NCBI GenBank assembly: GCA_963699225.1
Contig: OY969423.1
Location: 2,604,001-2,668,000, forward strand
Length of the DNA: 64,000 nucleotides
Direction of reading: 5' to 3'
Origin: VRUE01 sp963699225
GTDB taxonomy: Bacteria; Actinomycetota; Thermoleophilia; Solirubrobacterales; 70-9
A program made the position numbers and the translations under genes. Below the pieces are notes generated by a model. The model was not told where the DNA came from, did no database searches, and saw only the letters and a program-made list of their open reading frames with translations. Below are positions 8,615 to 17,135 of the stretch, in pieces (positions within the stretch are counted from its first letter, which is position 1; every line of letters begins with the position of its first letter).

Positions 8615-9109
8615 ATGCCGGATCTGCTCGACCGAGACACTCTCAAGACATTTCGAGTGGGAGGCGACGAGCGCCTCGCGCGCGCCGAGCTGCGCCGTCA
8701 GGTCGGTCGCCTCGAGCACGAGCTATCCCGTCTTTGCGCCGAGGCCTTCCCGCGCCTCACGCTCGACACCGAGGTTCCCGCCAGTTTCGCCGTGCCCCGA
8801 GTCGCCAGGCTCGAGGAGCTGGAGCAGGTCCGCGATGCCCTGGCGGAGCGGATAGCCGTCGCGCGTCAGGCCCTTCGCAAGCAGGACGAGCTGGAGACTC
8901 GCAACCGCGAGCTGCTCGAGCGGATGCTGACGGCACCGGCCGAGCACAAGTGGATGCGGATCTCGCGTGCCGACGTCGGCGAGCCGGGATGCGGTCACTG
9001 GCACTCTCGCCCGCGCCTTGGGCCCCTGGGCATGCTGATGGGCTGGTGGCGGGTCAAGGTCTCCTCCGGATGTCCGTTATCCGGACGGCTTGCGGCCGTT
9101 GAGCGATAG
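8615..9109 (+). CDS. Conserved hypothetical protein with coiled coil and Cys-containing tail
   Basis: 164 residues with an ATG start and no clear ribosome site, possibly a leaderless or short-leader message. Residues 20-110 are charged and helical with heptad-like leucines (LEELEQVRDALAERI), suggesting a coiled coil. The C-terminal part contains a short aromatic and glycine-rich module, GCGHWHSRPRLGPLGMLMGW, ending in a Cys-containing tail; a Cys/His metal site is conceivable. I do not recognise a named family. It overlaps the following membrane-protein gene by about 20 bases in another frame, implying co-transcription. Confidence 0.6.
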   Translation: MPDLLDRDTLKTFRVGGDERLARAELRRQVGRLEHELSRLCAEAFPRLTLDTEVPASFAVPRVARLEELEQVRDALAERIAVARQALRKQDELETRNRELLERMLTAPAEHKWMRISRADVGEPGCGHWHSRPRLGPLGMLMGWWRVKVSSGCPLSGRLAAVER

Positions 9110-9497
9110 ACCGGGCCAAGAGGAGCGACCGCCGGCGCCGTGGGGCAACTTCCCGCTGGCCGAGCTGACCGTGCTCGCCGGCATCGTGATGCTGGTAATC
9201 GGCCTCGTCAGTGGCAGTCCGACCGCAATCGGGGTCGGGGTCGTCCTCGCCGGCCTCGGTGGCCTCGAGGTCTCCCTGCGCGAGCACCTCGCCGGCTATC
9301 GCTCGCACACGACGCTGCTCGCCGGCACGGTCTTCGTGCTCGTCACCGGCGGTCTCTTCTACCTCGGCGGCCTGATCCTGGCTGCCTGCCTCGGCATCGG
9401 GGCCCTTGCCTTCGTTGTGACCTTCCTCGCCCTGAGACGCGCCTTTCAGCGTGCCTCAGGGGGGCTCTCCTTCAAGGTCGGCCGCTTCGGCAGCTGA
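9090..9497 (+). CDS. Small membrane protein, unknown function
   Basis: About 135 residues with four hydrophobic segments (roughly 22-42, 45-60, 72-95 and 95-115) and a basic C-terminal tail ending VGRFGS, so an integral membrane protein with a cytoplasmic tail is likely. Two TTG codons (9090 and 9099) are the best starts; both lie inside the end of the preceding gene, which favours translational coupling. No catalytic or transport motif is visible. Confidence 0.6.
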   Translation: MRPLSDRPGQEERPPAPWGNFPLAELTVLAGIVMLVIGLVSGSPTAIGVGVVLAGLGGLEVSLREHLAGYRSHTTLLAGTVFVLVTGGLFYLGGLILAACLGIGALAFVVTFLALRRAFQRASGGLSFKVGRFGS

Positions 9498-9506
9498 CGG
9501 CCGGCC

Positions 9507-9863
9507 TCAGACGAGGACGGACTCGCGGGATGAAAGTTCGGAGCAAAGCAGCGAGCGCTGACGCGAGGTCAGCGTGCCGAGCTTCTTGTTCTCGTTGAGG
9601 GCGAGCCCGATCAGGAACTTGCGGGCGCGGGTGCGGCCCCAGCGGCGCTGGCTGGTCAGCAGCTCGGCAAGGGTCATGCTCTCGGTCTCCCAGGGACACT
9701 CGCGCACAACGTCTGCCGCGTCGACGTCACCCCGGGCGATTGAGCGCTTGAGCTCTGCTCTCGCAAGTCGCACGCGGTTGGCGCGAGCAAGCGCCTGCAT
9801 GTGCTGCGGGGCCTGGATTACGGGAGCGGTCGTTTGAGCAGGGGCGATCGAAGCTGCGTCCAC
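9507..9863 (-). CDS. Actinobacterial-type integration host factor (mIHF family)
   Basis: 118 residues from a GTG with GGAGGAG at 9871-9877 as ribosome site. The C-terminal 90 residues match mIHF of mycobacteria and streptomycetes: a helix with the family pattern RVRLARAELKRSIARGDV, the middle stretch ESMTLAELLTSQRRWGRTR, and a helix-two-turns-helix unit RTRARKFLIGLAL. mIHF binds and bends DNA without strict sequence specificity and is an essential nucleoid protein in mycobacteria. An N-terminal extension of about 25 residues rich in Ala, Pro and Gln is not in the classic proteins. The lysine-poor, Arg-rich DNA-facing helix fits a DNA role. Spacing to the neighbouring genes suggests it is transcribed alone. 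Confidence 0.75.
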   Translation of the reverse strand: MDAASIAPAQTTAPVIQAPQHMQALARANRVRLARAELKRSIARGDVDAADVVRECPWETESMTLAELLTSQRRWGRTRARKFLIGLALNENKKLGTLTSRQRSLLCSELSSRESVLV

Positions 9864-10110
9864 TGGGACTCCTCCATTCGAGGTTCATTAACTGGGTAGC
9901 TCTGCGCACCGAACCGGAGGGGCGAACCTCGGCCTGGCTGAGTTGAGTGCTCCACCATTCGCGTCCCTGCCCCGGGATGCGGTCGGCGCGTTGGGCAAGC
10001 TATGCGTTCGGGGCGGAGGCAGTCAACCCCGGCGGATGGAAAGTCGCCCCAGGCCGGTCGCTAAGAGCATCTTTTTCGTGGACGTTTTGAGTTGTCCAGT
10101 TTCGGACAGG

Positions 10111-10141
10111 CCCGAAACTACCCCGACCGGGGTAGTTCGGG
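10111..10141 (-). terminator. Hairpin overlapping the serine palmitoyltransferase-like stop codon
   Basis: A 13-base-pair stem with one bulged A and a 4-5 base loop includes the TAG stop of the gene at 10118. A second, weaker hairpin follows downstream on the minus strand. There is no U run, so this is either a Rho-independent-like stop of the U-less kind common in high-GC bacteria or a 3'-end stabiliser. Confidence 0.45.
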
Positions 10142-11377
10142 AAAGTCCTCGATCACTCTGGCGATCGTTCCCAATGCACCGTCGAGGTGCTCGCGCTCAT
10201 GGGTTGCCATCAGGCTGGTGCGCAGCAGGGCGCCGCCGGGGGGGACGGCTGGGTGGATCGCGACGTTGGTGTAGACGCCGGCATCGAAGAGCGCCTTCCA
10301 GAGCAGCACCGCCTGCCAGTCGTCGCCGACCACGACCGGCACCACCGGCGTCGTCGCCACGGTGCCGTCGGGGAGCGTCCCCGGCTCGATCACCTCGAGG
10401 CCGAGGTGGCGCAGGCCCTCGCGCAAGTACTCGGCGTTGTCGAGCAAGGCCGCGAAGAGCTGCGGCCCATCGGAGCGGATTACCCGCAGCGCCTCCAGCG
10501 CCGCGCCCACTGCTGCCGGCACCGCCGAGGCGCTGAAGACGAAGGAGCGCGAGGAGATCCGCAGGTACTCGATCACGTCGGCCGGCCCGGCGACGAAGCC
10601 GCCGCAGGAGGCGAGGCTCTTGGAGAAGGTGCCCATGCGCAGGTCGACCTCCTGCTCGAGTCCGAAGAGCTCGCAGGCGCCGGCGCCACGGGCGCCGAGG
10701 ACGCCAGCGCCATGCGCCTCGTCGACCATCAGGCGGGCGCCGTAGCCCTTGCAGAGCTCGACGATGCGGGGCAGATCGCAGACGTCACCCTCCATCGAGA
10801 AGACGCCGTCGACGACGACGAGAATGCCGCCACCGTCGTCCGTGGCGCGCTGCAGCATCTTCTCCAGCTTGTCCATGCGGTTGTGGCGGAAAGGCCGCAG
10901 CTTGGCGCCGGAGAGGCGACAGCCGTCGAGGATCGAGGCGTGGTCGCCGGAGTCGACGATCACGGTGTCACCGGGCTCGAGGATCGTCCCGATCGTGCCG
11001 AGGTTCGACTGGTAGCCGGTCGAGAAGACGATCGCGTCCTCGCTCCCCATCCACTCGGCCAGCTCTTTCTCCAGCGCTACGTGCAGCGGCGTCGTGCCGT
11101 TGAGCAGGCGTGAGCCGGTGACCCCGGTCCCGTACGTCTCGAGGGCGTCGCGGGCAGCTTGCTTGACCCGCTCGTCGCCAGTCAGGCCGAGGTAGTTGTT
11201 GGAGCCGAGCATGATCGTCTCGCGCCCTTCCATCTCGACCACCGGTCCGGCTTGCGAGGTGAGCAGGCGAAAGTAGGGGAGGAGGTCGTGCTGCTTGGCC
11301 GCTTCCAATTGCTCGAGGCGGTCGTGGCTGCGCGCCTTCTCGAAGACATCGACGGGGGTCCTGGCGGTTTCGCTCAT
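10118..11377 (-). CDS. Serine palmitoyltransferase-like alpha-oxoamine synthase
   Basis: 419 residues from the ATG at 11377. A PLP enzyme of the alpha-oxoamine synthase family: GSNNYLGLTGDERV near residue 58, FSTGYQSNLGTI, the His of DHASILDG that stacks on PLP, the DEAHGAGVLG Asp-His pair, and the Schiff-base Lys in GTFSKSLASCGGF. The GTFSKSLAS...GGF form and the stretch DGVFSMEGDVCDLP are those I know from Bacteroides-type serine palmitoyltransferase; 2-amino-3-ketobutyrate ligase (Kbl) and BioF carry a GxxGKA-type motif instead. It would condense serine with palmitoyl-CoA to 3-ketosphinganine, the first step of sphingolipid synthesis. It faces an acyltransferase gene 24 bases away. A Kbl or BioF role cannot be excluded from sequence alone. 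Confidence 0.8.
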   Translation of the reverse strand: MSETARTPVDVFEKARSHDRLEQLEAAKQHDLLPYFRLLTSQAGPVVEMEGRETIMLGSNNYLGLTGDERVKQAARDALETYGTGVTGSRLLNGTTPLHVALEKELAEWMGSEDAIVFSTGYQSNLGTIGTILEPGDTVIVDSGDHASILDGCRLSGAKLRPFRHNRMDKLEKMLQRATDDGGGILVVVDGVFSMEGDVCDLPRIVELCKGYGARLMVDEAHGAGVLGARGAGACELFGLEQEVDLRMGTFSKSLASCGGFVAGPADVIEYLRISSRSFVFSASAVPAAVGAALEALRVIRSDGPQLFAALLDNAEYLREGLRHLGLEVIEPGTLPDGTVATTPVVPVVVGDDWQAVLLWKALFDAGVYTNVAIHPAVPPGGALLRTSLMATHEREHLDGALGTIARVIEDFPELPRSG

Positions 11378-11401
11378 GCCGGAAGTGTAGGTTCCGGTCT
11401 C

Positions 11402-12544
11402 GTGGCGAGCGTGACTATCAAGCCGGTCCGCAGCAAGCGCGAGTTGAAGCGCTTCGTCAAGGTGCCCTTCCGCCTGCACCGCGACCACCCGCAGTGGGTC
11501 GCGCCGCTGATCTTCGAGCGGATGGAGTTCCTCAACCGCGGCAAGAACCCCTGGTTCGAGCACGGCGAGGCCGAGTTCTTCATCGCCGAGCGCGACGGCG
11601 AGGCGGTCGGCCGGATCAGCGCCCAGATCGATCGCAACTGGGACGAGACCCAGGGGGGCAGCGACGCGATGTTCGGCTTCTTCGAGACCGTCGAGGACCG
11701 GCAGGTCACCGCGGCACTGCTCGAGGCGGCGAGCGAGTGGGCGCGTGGCAAGGGCCGCAGCCGCGTGCTCGGCCCGATGGATTTCACCACCAATGACGAG
11801 ATCGGCGTCCTGATCGAGGGCTACGAGCGGCGGCCGATGATCCTCGAGAACTGGCACCCGCCGTTCTACAAGGAGCTGATCGAGGCCGAGGGTTTCGGCA
11901 AGGCGATGGACCTGCTGATGTGGGAACTGCAGTTCGGCGACCTCAAGGAGGGCGAACGCTTCGATCCCTCGATCCACGTCGCGGCTGAGAAGGCGCTGCG
12001 CGAGGAAGGGGTGGTGATCCGCAACATCAGCCTGCGCAACCTGCCGGCCGAGATGCGCGCCTTCAGCGAGGTCTACAACGAGGCTTGGGGCAGCAACTGG
12101 GGCTTCGTCCCCGCCACCGACGCCGAGATCGAGTTCCACGCCAAACTGCTCAAGCAGGTCCTCGACGAGGACTGGGCCTATATCGCCGAGAAGGACGGCG
12201 AGCCGGTTGGCGCCGCCCTCACCCTGCCTGACATCAACCAGGCAATGGCGAAGCTGAACGGCCGCCTGCTCCCCTTCGGTTGGCTCAGGTTCCTGCTCGC
12301 CAAGCGCAAGATCGATCAGCTGCGCGTCTTCGCCCTCGGCGTCAAGCACGACTACCGCCACAGCGGTGTTGCCGCCGGCCTCTACCTCAAGCACCTCGAG
12401 ACCGCTGCCGGGCCAGGCCTGATCGAAGGCGGCGAGATGGGCTGGATCCTCGAGACAAATGGAGCGATGAACAGGGCGATGGAGGGCATGGGTGGCAAGG
12501 TGGTCAAGAAGTACCGGGTCTACGAGAAGAGCCTGAGCGGCTGA
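11402..12544 (+). CDS. GNAT-fold N-acyltransferase, candidate bacterial ceramide synthase
   Basis: 380 residues from the GTG at 11402. Conserved blocks include HPQWVAPLIFERMEFLNRGK, GRISAQIDRNWDE, the hallmark GPMDFTTNDEIGVLIEGY, and a C-terminal GNAT-like core (FALGVKHDYRHSGVAAGLYL followed by EMGWILETNGAMNRAMEGMG). The family is often annotated only as GNAT or, wrongly, dATP pyrophosphohydrolase. From general knowledge, related proteins sit beside serine palmitoyltransferase in sphingolipid-making bacteria, and a GNAT-type acyltransferase acts as ceramide synthase in Caulobacter. Its head-to-head position with an SPT-like gene supports N-acylation of a sphingoid base; this is inference. No ketone reductase gene is seen nearby. 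Confidence 0.72.
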   Translation: MASVTIKPVRSKRELKRFVKVPFRLHRDHPQWVAPLIFERMEFLNRGKNPWFEHGEAEFFIAERDGEAVGRISAQIDRNWDETQGGSDAMFGFFETVEDRQVTAALLEAASEWARGKGRSRVLGPMDFTTNDEIGVLIEGYERRPMILENWHPPFYKELIEAEGFGKAMDLLMWELQFGDLKEGERFDPSIHVAAEKALREEGVVIRNISLRNLPAEMRAFSEVYNEAWGSNWGFVPATDAEIEFHAKLLKQVLDEDWAYIAEKDGEPVGAALTLPDINQAMAKLNGRLLPFGWLRFLLAKRKIDQLRVFALGVKHDYRHSGVAAGLYLKHLETAAGPGLIEGGEMGWILETNGAMNRAMEGMGGKVVKKYRVYEKSLSG

Positions 12545-12614
12545 GCCTGCTTGTTCTGCGCAAGGTGCGGGGTCCTTGCGGTTCGGCGCCGCAGCCATCG
12601 CTAAGGTCAGCTGG

Positions 12615-12881
12615 GTGAGCGATATGGAGCTAGAGCCGGTTTCGGTTCGCGTCCTTCCCCACGAGACCCCCGCTCCGCTTGCGATTCGCAGCGAGGCGCG
12701 CTCGGCGGTGGTGGCCGCGGCCGGCGGGGTGCTCGCCGGTGCTGCGACCGTGGCGGCCGTGCGGGCGGTTACCGCTGTCGCCGGTCGCAAACGGGCTCCG
12801 CGCCGTTTTTCGCGGCGCGAGCGGTCCAACGTCGTCGCCAGTCGCTCCTTCCTGGTCGACGTCCACCTCTTGGGTCGGTGA
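12615..12881 (+). CDS. Small protein with one hydrophobic segment
   Basis: 88 residues from the GTG at 12615; an ATG three codons on is an alternative. A central Ala/Val/Gly-rich segment of about 25 residues could be a membrane helix and is followed by a strongly basic stretch (GRKRAPRRFSRRERS) and a short conserved-looking tail, SFLVDVHLLGR. It overlaps the start of the downstream glycosylase gene by GTGA, so both are on one message. Function unknown; I recognise no domain. Confidence 0.5.
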   Translation: MSDMELEPVSVRVLPHETPAPLAIRSEARSAVVAAAGGVLAGAATVAAVRAVTAVAGRKRAPRRFSRRERSNVVASRSFLVDVHLLGR

Positions 12882-13777
12882 GCCTCGAAGTAGAGGTACG
12901 ACCGCCTTCGCCCTTCCGCTTGCCGGGCTACGGCAGCGAGGACGGCACGATGCGGGTGCAGCGCGGCGTCACCTCCCGTCTCCTCCACGTCGACGGCAGC
13001 CCGGTTCTGGTTCGGGCCTGGGAACCGGGTAAGGACCGGGTCTCATTGCGGGCCGAGGCGCTCGACCCCGGGGCGATTGCCGCGCCTAGGCGGGCGATGG
13101 CGGTGCCGGACCGACGGGCAGGCGCGGCCGAGCTGGCCCTGGCGCTGGAGCGGATGCGCTTTGCCCTCGCCGTCGATGACGATCTCAGCGAGTTCTACCG
13201 TCGCTTCAAGGGTGATCCGCTGTTGGGGCCGCTGCTGCGCCGCCGTCCCCACCTGCGCCCGCGCCGCAGGCCCTGGCCTTGGGAGGCGCTTGCCTGGGCG
13301 GTGGTCAAGCAGCTGATCGAGACCGGTCGGGCGGCGCGCATCCAGCGCCGCATGGTCGGCCGCTGGGGCCTGCGGCTCGGGCCCCGCGGCGAGGGGCTGC
13401 GCGACGTCCCCACCGCCGGTCTGATCGCCGGCCGCGCTCCGGTCGAACTGGAGTCGATGGGCCTGGCGCTGAAGCGCGCGATCGCGCTGCGAGCGGTTGC
13501 CGGGCAGGTTGCGGGCGGCCGCTGTGAGCTCGAGCAGCCCACCGCCGACCGCCGCCTACTTCGGGTCCCCGAGATCGGACCCTGGACCGTGCAGTGCCTC
13601 GGGCTCTTCGGCCGCGGCGACCCCGACTCGCTGCCAGCCGGCGACCTGATTTACCTCAAGCTGGTCGGTCGCCTGGCCCGGCTCGGCCGCCGCGCCACGG
13701 TCGAGGAGGTGGAGGAGTTCTACGCTCCTTACGCTCCTTTCCGGGGTCTTGCGGGCGCCTGGACAGTCGGCCTATAG
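12878..13777 (+). CDS. AlkA-type DNA-3-methyladenine glycosylase (HhH-GPD family)
   Basis: 299 residues from a GTG overlapping the previous stop. The C-terminal half has the helix-hairpin-helix plus Gly/Pro/Asp loop: LLRVPEIGPWTVQCLGLFG followed by DPDSLPAGDLIYLKLVG, in which the Asp of AGDL is the expected catalytic residue. The PWEALAWAVVKQLIE stretch is the usual family entry into the domain. AlkA enzymes excise alkylated bases (3-methyladenine and others) from DNA in base-excision repair. The first 90 residues form a poorly conserved N-terminal beta domain. The paired small protein upstream has no known link to repair. Confidence 0.82.
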   Translation: MSLEVEVRPPSPFRLPGYGSEDGTMRVQRGVTSRLLHVDGSPVLVRAWEPGKDRVSLRAEALDPGAIAAPRRAMAVPDRRAGAAELALALERMRFALAVDDDLSEFYRRFKGDPLLGPLLRRRPHLRPRRRPWPWEALAWAVVKQLIETGRAARIQRRMVGRWGLRLGPRGEGLRDVPTAGLIAGRAPVELESMGLALKRAIALRAVAGQVAGGRCELEQPTADRRLLRVPEIGPWTVQCLGLFGRGDPDSLPAGDLIYLKLVGRLARLGRRATVEEVEEFYAPYAPFRGLAGAWTVGL

Positions 13778-13832
13778 AGGGTCATCCGCGGCCGAACTCA
13801 AGCGTGCGTGGCTACGGTCGATAAGCGAGCAA

Positions 13833-16127
13833 ATGGAGAGTTCGAAACGGGGCGGTCCTTGGCCCGATAAACGCGTCGACGAGTTCCTCGACCAGATCTC
13901 GGCTGGCGGCGAGGATTACCGCCGTTTGGTCGAGCGACTGCCGGCGATCGTCTACGCCTCCGAGCTCGGCGAGAACGGTCGCTGGCGCTATGTCAGCCCC
14001 CAGGTCGAGGAAATCCTCGGCTACACGCCGGAGGAATGGCTCGCCGACCCCGGTCTTTGGGCGCGCCTGCTGCACCCCGACGATCGCGAGCGCGCCCTCT
14101 CGCAGGAGACGCGCAAGACAATTGGCACCCGCAACCCGCCACCGGTCGACTACCGGATGATCACCCGCGACGGTCGCACCGTCTGGATCCTCGACGAGGC
14201 CGTGCTCGAGCCCGACGAAGCGGGCACACCGGTCTGGCACGGCGTCCTCTACGACATCACCGAGCGCAAGAGCGCAGAGCAGGAGTTGCAGCGCGCGGCG
14301 GCGCAGCAGGCGGCCGTCGCCCAGCTTGGTGGTCGCGCCCTGCAGGACGGTGACCCAGAGGGCTTGATGCGTGAGGCGGTCTCGCTGCTGGAGGAGATCG
14401 AGGGGGTGCACGCGGCCTGCATCTGGGAGGTGGGACGCGACGGCCGCCGTCTGGGCCTGCGCGCCGGCCTCGAGGACCGGGTCGTTGGTGCCGCTCGCGC
14501 CTCGGCAGCGCGCGACTCGCACGCCGGTGCGGCGCTGGACTCGCGCCTGCACGTGATCGTCGACGACTGGTCCGCCGAGCGGCGCTTCTCGATGCCGCCG
14601 GCGCTGCGGGTGATGGGAGTGCGCAGCAGTCTCGCCGTCGTGATCGATGGCAAGGAGCAGCCCTTCGGCGTGCTCGACATCCACTCCACCGAACCGAATC
14701 GCTTCACGCCCCAAGACGTTCACTTCGTTCAGGCCTCGGCCAACGTCCTCGCCGACGCGATCGAGCGCCACGTGACCGACCAGGCTCTGCGCCACCGGGT
14801 CCTGCACGACCCGCTCACCGGCCTGCCCAACCGGCTCAGCTTCGTCGACTCGCTCACTGACGCGCTCAAGCGCAGCACCGTCTCGGGCTCACCGGTCGGG
14901 ATCCTCTTCCTCGACCTCGACAACTTCAAGCTGATCAACGACAGCATGGGCCACCACGCCGGCGACGAGCTGCTGGGAGCGGTGGCGCCACGACTGCGAG
15001 CCCACCTGCGGCCCGGTGACATCGTCGCCCGCTTCGGCGGCGACGAGTTCGGCATCCTCGTCGACCGGCTTGCCGATGAGGACGAGGCGGTCGCGATCGC
15101 CGACCGCATAGCCGCTGCCTTCGCCGAGCCCTACGCGATGGGCGGGGTCGACCACTTCGTCAGCGCCAGCGTTGGCATCGCCGTGGCGCGCCCGTCGACC
15201 CGAGAGCCGATCGACGCCGATCTGCTGATCCGCGACGCGGACGCCGCCATGTACCGGGCCAAGGAACGCGGCCGTGCTCGCTGCGAGCTCTTCGACGCCG
15301 AGATGCGGGCCGGCGCCCTGCGGCGCCTGGAGGTCGAGCGCGAGCTGCGCCAGGCGCTCGAGCGCAACGAGCTCGAGCTCCACTATCAGCCCTTGATCGC
15401 CCTGCGCAGCGGTGAGATCACCGGTCTCGAGGCGCTGGTGCGCTGGCGCCATCCAGAGCGCGGCCTGCTCGACCCTGGCGACTTCGTGCCGATCGCCGAG
15501 GACAGCGGGCTGATCGAGCCGATCGGCCGCTGGGTGCAGGAGAAGGCCTGCCGTCAGGTCCTCGAGTGGCATCAGCTGCGCCCCGACCAGCGCCCCTTCG
15601 ATGTCTCGGTGAACCTCTCGGCGCGGCAGGTGACCAATCGCGAGCTGGCCAACTCGATCGGCGAGATCCTCACCAGCACCGGCCTCGATCCCGTGCACCT
15701 GCGGCTCGAGGTGACCGAGAGCGTCCTGGTCGAGGAGTCAGCGACGGCCACGAGCACGCTTGAAGCTCTGAGTGACATCGGCGTCGGTCTCGTCCTCGAC
15801 GACTTCGGCACCGGCTACTCCTCGCTTGCCTACCTCAACCGCTTCCCCTTCGATGCGCTGAAGATCGACCGCTCCTTCGTCGACGCGCTCGGGGTCGAAC
15901 AGGAGCGCACCGCGATCGTCGAGGCGATCATCGGCATGGCCCGGGCGCTCTCACTCGACGTGATCGCCGAGGGGGTCGAGAACGAGCCGCAGATGCTGGA
16001 GCTGAGCCGCCTCGACTGCGACTACGCCCAGGGCCACCTCTTCTCGCGAGCGCTGCCGGCGGAGAAGATCTCTGCCCTGCTCAGCGAAGGGGTGCCGCTC
16101 TATTCGGGAATCGCGCCCGGCAGGTAG
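13833..16127 (+). CDS. PAS-GAF-GGDEF-EAL cyclic-di-GMP protein
   Basis: 764 residues. Order: PAS with PAC (about 30-150, VSPQVEEILGYTPEEW), GAF (165-315), GGDEF (325-490) and EAL (505-750). The cyclase site is intact (RFGGDEFGIL) and the RxxD inhibitory site RPGD lies five residues upstream of it. The phosphodiesterase also looks competent: EAL in GLEALVRWRHP, EVTES, DDFGTGYSSL, KIDRSFV and EGVE. So it can probably make and break c-di-GMP, balanced by the sensory domains. No membrane helix, so cytosolic. I prefer the ATG at 13833. Its 3' end overlaps the convergent binding-protein gene by 28 bases. Confidence 0.9.
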   Translation: MESSKRGGPWPDKRVDEFLDQISAGGEDYRRLVERLPAIVYASELGENGRWRYVSPQVEEILGYTPEEWLADPGLWARLLHPDDRERALSQETRKTIGTRNPPPVDYRMITRDGRTVWILDEAVLEPDEAGTPVWHGVLYDITERKSAEQELQRAAAQQAAVAQLGGRALQDGDPEGLMREAVSLLEEIEGVHAACIWEVGRDGRRLGLRAGLEDRVVGAARASAARDSHAGAALDSRLHVIVDDWSAERRFSMPPALRVMGVRSSLAVVIDGKEQPFGVLDIHSTEPNRFTPQDVHFVQASANVLADAIERHVTDQALRHRVLHDPLTGLPNRLSFVDSLTDALKRSTVSGSPVGILFLDLDNFKLINDSMGHHAGDELLGAVAPRLRAHLRPGDIVARFGGDEFGILVDRLADEDEAVAIADRIAAAFAEPYAMGGVDHFVSASVGIAVARPSTREPIDADLLIRDADAAMYRAKERGRARCELFDAEMRAGALRRLEVERELRQALERNELELHYQPLIALRSGEITGLEALVRWRHPERGLLDPGDFVPIAEDSGLIEPIGRWVQEKACRQVLEWHQLRPDQRPFDVSVNLSARQVTNRELANSIGEILTSTGLDPVHLRLEVTESVLVEESATATSTLEALSDIGVGLVLDDFGTGYSSLAYLNRFPFDALKIDRSFVDALGVEQERTAIVEAIIGMARALSLDVIAEGVENEPQMLELSRLDCDYAQGHLFSRALPAEKISALLSEGVPLYSGIAPGR

Positions 16128-17125
16128 TCGTTGCTGAGCAGGCTCGACGGTTCCGGCAGGCCGTCGATCAGCTCGTTGTCGCGCATCCAGCCGCTGAATT
16201 CGCGCCACTGTTCCGGTGCCATGTAGCCGTAGGGCTGCTTGGCGTCGCGGGCCGGGTTGAGCAGCGGCAGCGTCACCGCCAGCTCGGCTTTGGTCAGCTT
16301 CGGGTCGAGGTCGGGGTTCGCTTCCAGCAGGGCCTTGGCCGCCGCCTGCGGGTTCTTGGCAGCAGCAGCGGTGCCGCGGGCCAAGGCCGCGATGAAGAGC
16401 CTGATCGCCTGCGGGTCTTCGCCCAGTCGCTTGCCCTGCGCAGCCAGCACCAGCTCGTCGTAGGTCGGCACACCGAGCTTGTCAACCGGGGTGACGACCG
16501 GGTCGGAGCCACGCAGGCGCAGGTCGACGCCCTCGACGTTGCTGAAGCCGCCGAGCATCGCCTGGGCCTTGCCGCCGAGCAGCGCCGGCAGCAGGCCAAA
16601 GCCGACGTTGACCGTCTTGACGTCTGAGCTGCTCAGCTTGGCCCGGGCGAGGATCGTCTTCAGGTAGGCGTCCTGGTAGGGGATGCCGGCGGTAGCGATC
16701 GTCTTGCCGCGCAGTCCCCCGACACCTTTGATCCCCGATTTCTTCAACCAGATCATCGAGGTCAGCGGTCGGTTGACCAGAGCGGCGATCGCCTGCACAT
16801 CGAGGCCCTGTTCGTGGGCCAGAATAACCTCGGGCTCATAGGAGATCGCCAGGTCGGTGCGCCCGGCGGCAAGCAGCTTCAGCGGCGCGGCGGGGTCGGA
16901 GGGGGTCTGGATTTCGACGTCGAGCCCGGCTTCTTCGAAGTAGCCGAGCTTTTGCGCCATGTAGATCCCGGCGTGATCGGGGTTCGGATAGAAGTCGAGG
17001 GTGAGGCTGAGCGCTTCCGTCTTGCCGGTCGTGTCCTCGCTCTTCTCGCCGCAGGCGGCGAGGCCGAGCGCCAGGGCGAGCAGGGCGACTGCCAGGGCAA
17101 CCGCCGGGATCGAGGCGCGCTTCAT
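16100..17125 (-). CDS. ABC importer substrate-binding lipoprotein (NMT1/ThiY-like)
   Basis: 341 residues with a lipoprotein signal ending LGLAAC (Cys 25). The mature protein is of the NMT1/THI5 fold (PF09084): TLDFYPNPDHAGIYMAQKLG near residue 42, GYFEEAGLDVEIQTP, and DLAISYEPEVILAHEQGLDV. The FYPNPDHAGIY block and the YEPEVLLAREQG-like segment resemble ThiY, which binds the thiamine precursor formylaminopyrimidine, rather than the taurine or sulfonate binders. It is the last gene of an ATPase-permease-binder operon, 10 bases after the permease. I saw no TPP riboswitch before the operon, so thiamine control is unproven. Confidence 0.8.
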   Translation of the reverse strand: MKRASIPAVALAVALLALALGLAACGEKSEDTTGKTEALSLTLDFYPNPDHAGIYMAQKLGYFEEAGLDVEIQTPSDPAAPLKLLAAGRTDLAISYEPEVILAHEQGLDVQAIAALVNRPLTSMIWLKKSGIKGVGGLRGKTIATAGIPYQDAYLKTILARAKLSSSDVKTVNVGFGLLPALLGGKAQAMLGGFSNVEGVDLRLRGSDPVVTPVDKLGVPTYDELVLAAQGKRLGEDPQAIRLFIAALARGTAAAAKNPQAAAKALLEANPDLDPKLTKAELAVTLPLLNPARDAKQPYGYMAPEQWREFSGWMRDNELIDGLPEPSSLLSNDYLPGAIPE

Positions 17126-17135
17126 CCCCTGCTTT

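Noticed and set aside
11378..12988. N-terminal extension of the minus-strand frame to a 956-residue protein
   Set aside because: The extension covers the antisense strand of the acyltransferase gene. The SPT-like fold starts at 11377 and is complete.
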